The translations under genes and the position numbers were made by a program. This document shows positions 19,024 to 21,948 of a stretch of 21,948 bases of DNA, piece by piece. The number at the start of each line of letters is the position of its first letter. Position 1 is the stretch's first letter. The notes under the pieces are model-generated. The model made no database searches, was not told where the DNA came from, and worked only from the letters and a program-made list of their open reading frames with translations. The stretch comes from Asterionellopsis glacialis. Its lineage: Eukaryota; Bacillariophyta; Plagiogrammaphyceae; Rhaphoneidales; Asterionellopsidaceae. The stretch lies in assembly GCA_014885115.2 (NCBI GenBank), contig WKLE02002221.1, positions 16,209 through 38,156 of the forward strand, written 5' to 3'.

Positions 19024-19606
19024 AATAATTGAGCTCACATTTAATCGAAGTTTTTAATTTTCCATCATTTAGAGACCACAAGTTACGAGAAATACGATAG
19101 CAACATTTCTTTGTATTTGAACTATTCCTTACACAAACGCCAATATCACAATAGACTCCTGTTGCTCAAAAATATTCAAGTCCATCCCTCTAGGATGCAT
19201 CCTTCAGACGTTTATACCGGTTACTTTGACGAGGACACAAAATGACCCATACTGCACAAAGAAGAAAACGTGTACCAAAGACGCGTGTATTGAAAACAGA
19301 TATAGGTTTAGAGGAAGTCCTATACGGCAAAAAGAGGTGAAAACTGGAAAGATGATTGCATAATTTTTTATTGTCACAGGCTTATACAAACTTTGAAAAT
19401 ATACGTGTACAAACAGTGCCTCTCAGAAAAACACACCACAAGATTTTCTTTGAAAATAAAATGCCATTTGAAAGAATGGGTGCATTTAGTTGACATTTGG
19501 ATTAAATTGGAATACAGCATGGTACCCGTTTCAAAGATCAATGGCGGTAGTAATCAAATGCATCACCATGTCCAGTTAGACGTCAAAACTGAGAATAAAT
19601 CCTACA
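19024..19606. other. Intergenic between convergent SET and AstE/AspA genes
   Basis: This holds two 3' flanks. A TTTATT at 19367-19372 would read AATAAA for the minus-strand gene, about 235 bases past its stop, and AATAAA near 19455 would serve the plus strand; both are weak. The frames that cross it (for example 19393-19674) overlap the end of the AstE/AspA gene and recognise nothing. Confidence 0.5.
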
Positions 19607-21010
19607 TTAGATATCAACACCAACGGCCCAAAAGAGTGCCTCTTCCCCCAAAACTGGCATGGCTGTTGGCATAACAATATAGGCACCAGGCTCATATGGG
19701 CAGCAAACTTTACCACGAACTTTATCTTGAAATATTTCTGCATCAAATGGAACGAAATGAAATTCTGGGAACTCCTGAAGCCATTCGAACCCCTCGTGTA
19801 CTCTTTCTGATGTGACACATTTCATCACTACGGGTGAAGGAGGTACTTTTCCATCATGGGCGTCTTTGTGCTCTTCTTGAACTTCCACCGTTTCAAGCTG
19901 CAATCTCAAACATGAAGATATAACAGCAGCTGCCCTTGCTACAACGTCTGGATGGTCATGCTTTCCGCATTCGACACAAATGCCTGGTACATTGTGAAGT
20001 AGTGCTGCATCCAAGGTGGTCCCGCCCTCTATGGTCATATGGGCTAGACTCTGCACCACATAATTGACGGGTAAAAGCTCTGCGAAATCCTCGCTCAATT
20101 CCATAGAGCTCGGTAGAGCAAAAGAACCAGTATCAGCTGAGCACGAGTGCACGTCCAACACAAAGTCAGAATGCCTAATAGATTCATTCAGAATTCTAGC
20201 TCGTTGTAGCTCATACTCGTATCCCTCGCGTACTGCCTTCTCTTCGTCACAGAGAAGGTGAGGATCAAGTAGCCGATTTAAATTTTTCCTCATAAATCGT
20301 TTGGAAGAATAATATGCTTTTGGATTTCCCAATACAAATTCAATCGTCAGGTGTTCAAACAAATGACTCAGAGGCGAGTCGTCCCAACACTCATCCCTAT
20401 CAAAATCTTTACTGGTTGTCTCTGCAGAACCTCGAAAAAGGCAAAACTTCTCCAAAATTTGGCGTACTGCAAGCACACCACAGGGTTCATTCCCATGAAC
20501 GCCTACAATGATTAGAACGCGACGAGGACCATAGCCAAGTATTATACGGTCAGAGTGTTGGGCGTTGGAAGCTTCAACAAATACTGAAGGGGTGAGAACG
20601 TCTGATGACTGTGGTTGGCGACAAGCACACTGCATGAATTCACTTTTTTCCCGTCTTGTCATGGCTGACCATGACGAGTCAGAAAGCCACCGGACCGGTG
20701 AAAGTGCAGGTACAAGCATATTGTCGTTCCAAATCTTGGAGTTTCTTGCTCGATAATTGCTCTCAGATAATGATTCCCTCATTATGGAAGTCGAGAATCC
20801 GGTATGCTTCAGAAGTAAACGTGCCACTATTCTCTCCGCTTGTGGGTGACTAGCCGCAAAAGCAGCAAGAGCTTCTCGAAGCGATTGTTTCTCGTCCAAA
20901 TATTCCTTGGAACATGACGGTGGTTCCTCTTCCAGACGATGGAGTGATTTAAGGTCGTTTGTTATTGATCTAACTAGGCTGTCATCGAGGTTGTTTAATT
21001 TCAGCGACAT
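19607..21010 (-). CDS. AstE/AspA-family zinc-dependent acylase with N-terminal extension
   Basis: I start this 467-residue protein at the ATG at 21010 (AACAATG context); the frame extends to a TTG at 21034 only. The family (succinylglutamate desuccinylase/aspartoacylase, M14-like zinc hydrolases) cleaves N-acyl amino acids. Signatures are in order: VGVHGNEPCG gives zinc ligands H172 and E175; NLNR at 243-246; LDVHS gives the third zinc ligand H288; GICVECG gives the likely catalytic E347. The C-terminal region (about 370-467) fits the beta-rich domain that closes the pocket in aspartoacylases. Most family members are about 300-350 residues; here residues 1-160 are an extra, partly helical region (EYLDEKQSLREALAAFAAS and on) that I do not recognise. 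No signal peptide is seen, so it is probably cytosolic. Substrate is unknown: N-acetylaspartate-like or another N-acyl amino acid. It converges with the SET gene. Confidence 0.88.
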   Translation of the reverse strand: MSLKLNNLDDSLVRSITNDLKSLHRLEEEPPSCSKEYLDEKQSLREALAAFAASHPQAERIVARLLLKHTGFSTSIMRESLSESNYRARNSKIWNDNMLVPALSPVRWLSDSSWSAMTRREKSEFMQCACRQPQSSDVLTPSVFVEASNAQHSDRIILGYGPRRVLIIVGVHGNEPCGVLAVRQILEKFCLFRGSAETTSKDFDRDECWDDSPLSHLFEHLTIEFVLGNPKAYYSSKRFMRKNLNRLLDPHLLCDEEKAVREGYEYELQRARILNESIRHSDFVLDVHSCSADTGSFALPSSMELSEDFAELLPVNYVVQSLAHMTIEGGTTLDAALLHNVPGICVECGKHDHPDVVARAAAVISSCLRLQLETVEVQEEHKDAHDGKVPPSPVVMKCVTSERVHEGFEWLQEFPEFHFVPFDAEIFQDKVRGKVCCPYEPGAYIVMPTAMPVLGEEALFWAVGVDI

Positions 21011-21463
21011 TGTTCTATCGATTTTCTCATACAAATAAGCGACAACAATCGTGTCAGCAAAAGTGGTCTATGACAGTCGCATTTGAGATGGAACACAGTG
21101 TACCAGGACCATACCTGGCAAAGACTCGATTGATTTTTCATGAGAAGTTTCTGATTTCTTCTGGAACAGCGACAATCCTGTGGAGTTCTCTTTTTACACA
21201 TCATTTGTCATGCATACAGGAATACATCGTACATCTGGTACAGATGTCACAAGAGAGATAGAACAGAAAAATATGACGATTATTATTATTATTTGATGCA
21301 CGCAGTTTGAAATTGACTGGTATGGAGCGCTACTTGAGCGTTATTTGGTAAAAGGTGACGTATCTGGTACTAGTCTACCTGGTACTATTGCGTACGAATT
21401 ATTGTACGTGGTACCTGGTGTTTAGGATATAATATGGAAAGAATACAGACCAGGTACGGAAGT

Positions 21464-21690
21464 AAGTGTCTTGAGCCACTAAATTTGAAACAATGTAAAA
21501 TTGTCATAACTTCACTTCCACACTCCCTTTTTCCACAAAAAAGTTTGTAAATAACTCCTTTCTCAAAACGTACTCTTGAGGTCTATCATATTAATATCAG
21601 GGTAACCAAACAACAGTCACACCGTTGCACAGGACCGTTGCCGATTGGGTTAATTTTGCTTTATTTTGCATTTAGTGGTTCAAGACACTT
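21464..21690. mobile_element. Inverted-repeat element, possible MITE remnant
   Basis: The 21 bases at 21464-21484 (AAGTGTCTTGAGCCACTAAAT) and those at 21670-21690 are inverted copies with 20 of 21 matching. They enclose about 185 bases with no frame. I see no target-site duplication at the outer ends. Related words in direct orientation follow at 21783-21801 and 21804-21817. This may be a small non-autonomous DNA element or a regulatory repeat family. Confidence 0.45.
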
Positions 21691-21782
21691 CCCTTGTAGC
21701 TCTAACGAAAATGTCATACAACCTCTGAAACCATTTGAAACAATTAAAAATGCTACGTGATTTTAATACCAGAGTCTACTAA

Positions 21783-21817
21783 ATTTAGTAATTCAAGGCA
21801 CATGGTTCAAGACAGTT
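21783..21817. repeat. Extra diverged copies of the TTCAAGACAC repeat
   Basis: ATTTAGTAATTCAAGGCAC at 21783-21801 matches the right arm at 21670 at about 16 of 19 bases. GGTTCAAGACAGTT at 21804-21817 matches its 3' half. Confidence 0.55.
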
Positions 21818-21822
21818 ACTTA

Positions 21823-21846
21823 CTGGTACATGTACCAGGTACCTGC
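21823..21846. repeat. Perfect 16-bp palindrome CTGGTACATGTACCAG
   Basis: CTGGTACATGTACCAG at 21823-21838 is a perfect palindrome and runs into GGTACC at 21838-21843. It is the longest perfect example of the motif family here. Confidence 0.85.
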
Positions 21847-21948
21847 TAGTAGGTGAAAAGTTCTCTGAGGCGCTAAATTCAGCCAATCAGGAAGCTCAGA
21901 ACCATACCTTTACTTATAGAACTCGATGGACTTTCCGAAAAAATACTT

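Larger units (their letters stand above)
21011..21948. other. Repeat-rich intergenic upstream of AstE/AspA gene
   Basis: No gene is supported. The region has GTACC-type words at 21363-21386, 21404-21420 and 21823-21846, an ATT microsatellite near 21278-21295, a TGACGT word near 21356, and a set of TTCAAGACAC-type repeats from 21464 to 21817. The window ends without a gene. Confidence 0.55.

Noticed and set aside
21011..21034. Longer start for the AstE/AspA protein
   Set aside because: The extra eight codons open from TTG; the ATG at 21010 has a good context.
1..21948. CRISPR arrays, operons, riboswitches, rRNA or tRNA genes
   Set aside because: No regularly spaced repeats with unique spacers, no Shine-Dalgarno sites or tightly packed genes, and no recognisable structured RNA; the content is eukaryotic.

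Overview
The window looks like nuclear DNA of a unicellular photosynthetic eukaryote, most probably a diatom. Five protein genes are supported, each as one uninterrupted exon. They are widely spaced, mostly ATG-started, and have no ribosome binding sites or operons. Two encode secreted proteins that join a recognisable domain to Pro/Thr/Ser-rich linkers and small Cys-rich modules, a style familiar from diatom secretomes. The spaces between genes carry many short GGTACC / CTGGTAC palindromes. The organism call is an inference from gene style; I could not search a database.

Layout. 1-843: upstream intergenic. 844-4077 (+): a 1077-residue, largely disordered protein with Q, N, H and S tracts, some ordered-looking motifs and a basic SPGRR-type tail. 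4078-4573: short intergenic between convergent genes. 4574-6262 (-): a secreted GH16-like glucanase/lectin-fold protein with two copies of a Cys-rich module. 6263-7209: intergenic with GTACC palindromes. About 7210-14590: a 7.4-kb AT-rich block with almost no CpG, no convincing intact gene, several small repeats and, at its right edge (14328-14987), a decayed coding relic. 15215-16255 (-): a secreted reeler-like protein with a Cys-rich C-terminus. 16256-17229: intergenic between divergent genes. 17230-19023 (+): a SET-domain methyltransferase of the Rubisco-LSMT/SETD3 kind. 19607-21010 (-): an AstE/AspA-family zinc hydrolase with a long N-terminal extension. 21011-21948: repeat-rich upstream intergenic.

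The genes do not form an evident pathway. The two secreted modular proteins face each other across the CpG-poor block and may both act at the cell surface. The SET enzyme and the AstE/AspA enzyme are convergent and look like ordinary housekeeping or regulatory enzymes.

The most unusual thing here is the CpG-poor block. By eye it holds about 13 CpG in 7.4 kb, with an uninterrupted CpG-free run of about 2.4 kb and a core of about 27% GC. The simplest reading is a long-methylated, silenced region such as decayed transposons or heterochromatin. A centromere is a competing possibility because of the low-GC core. I did not find a clearly new multi-gene system.
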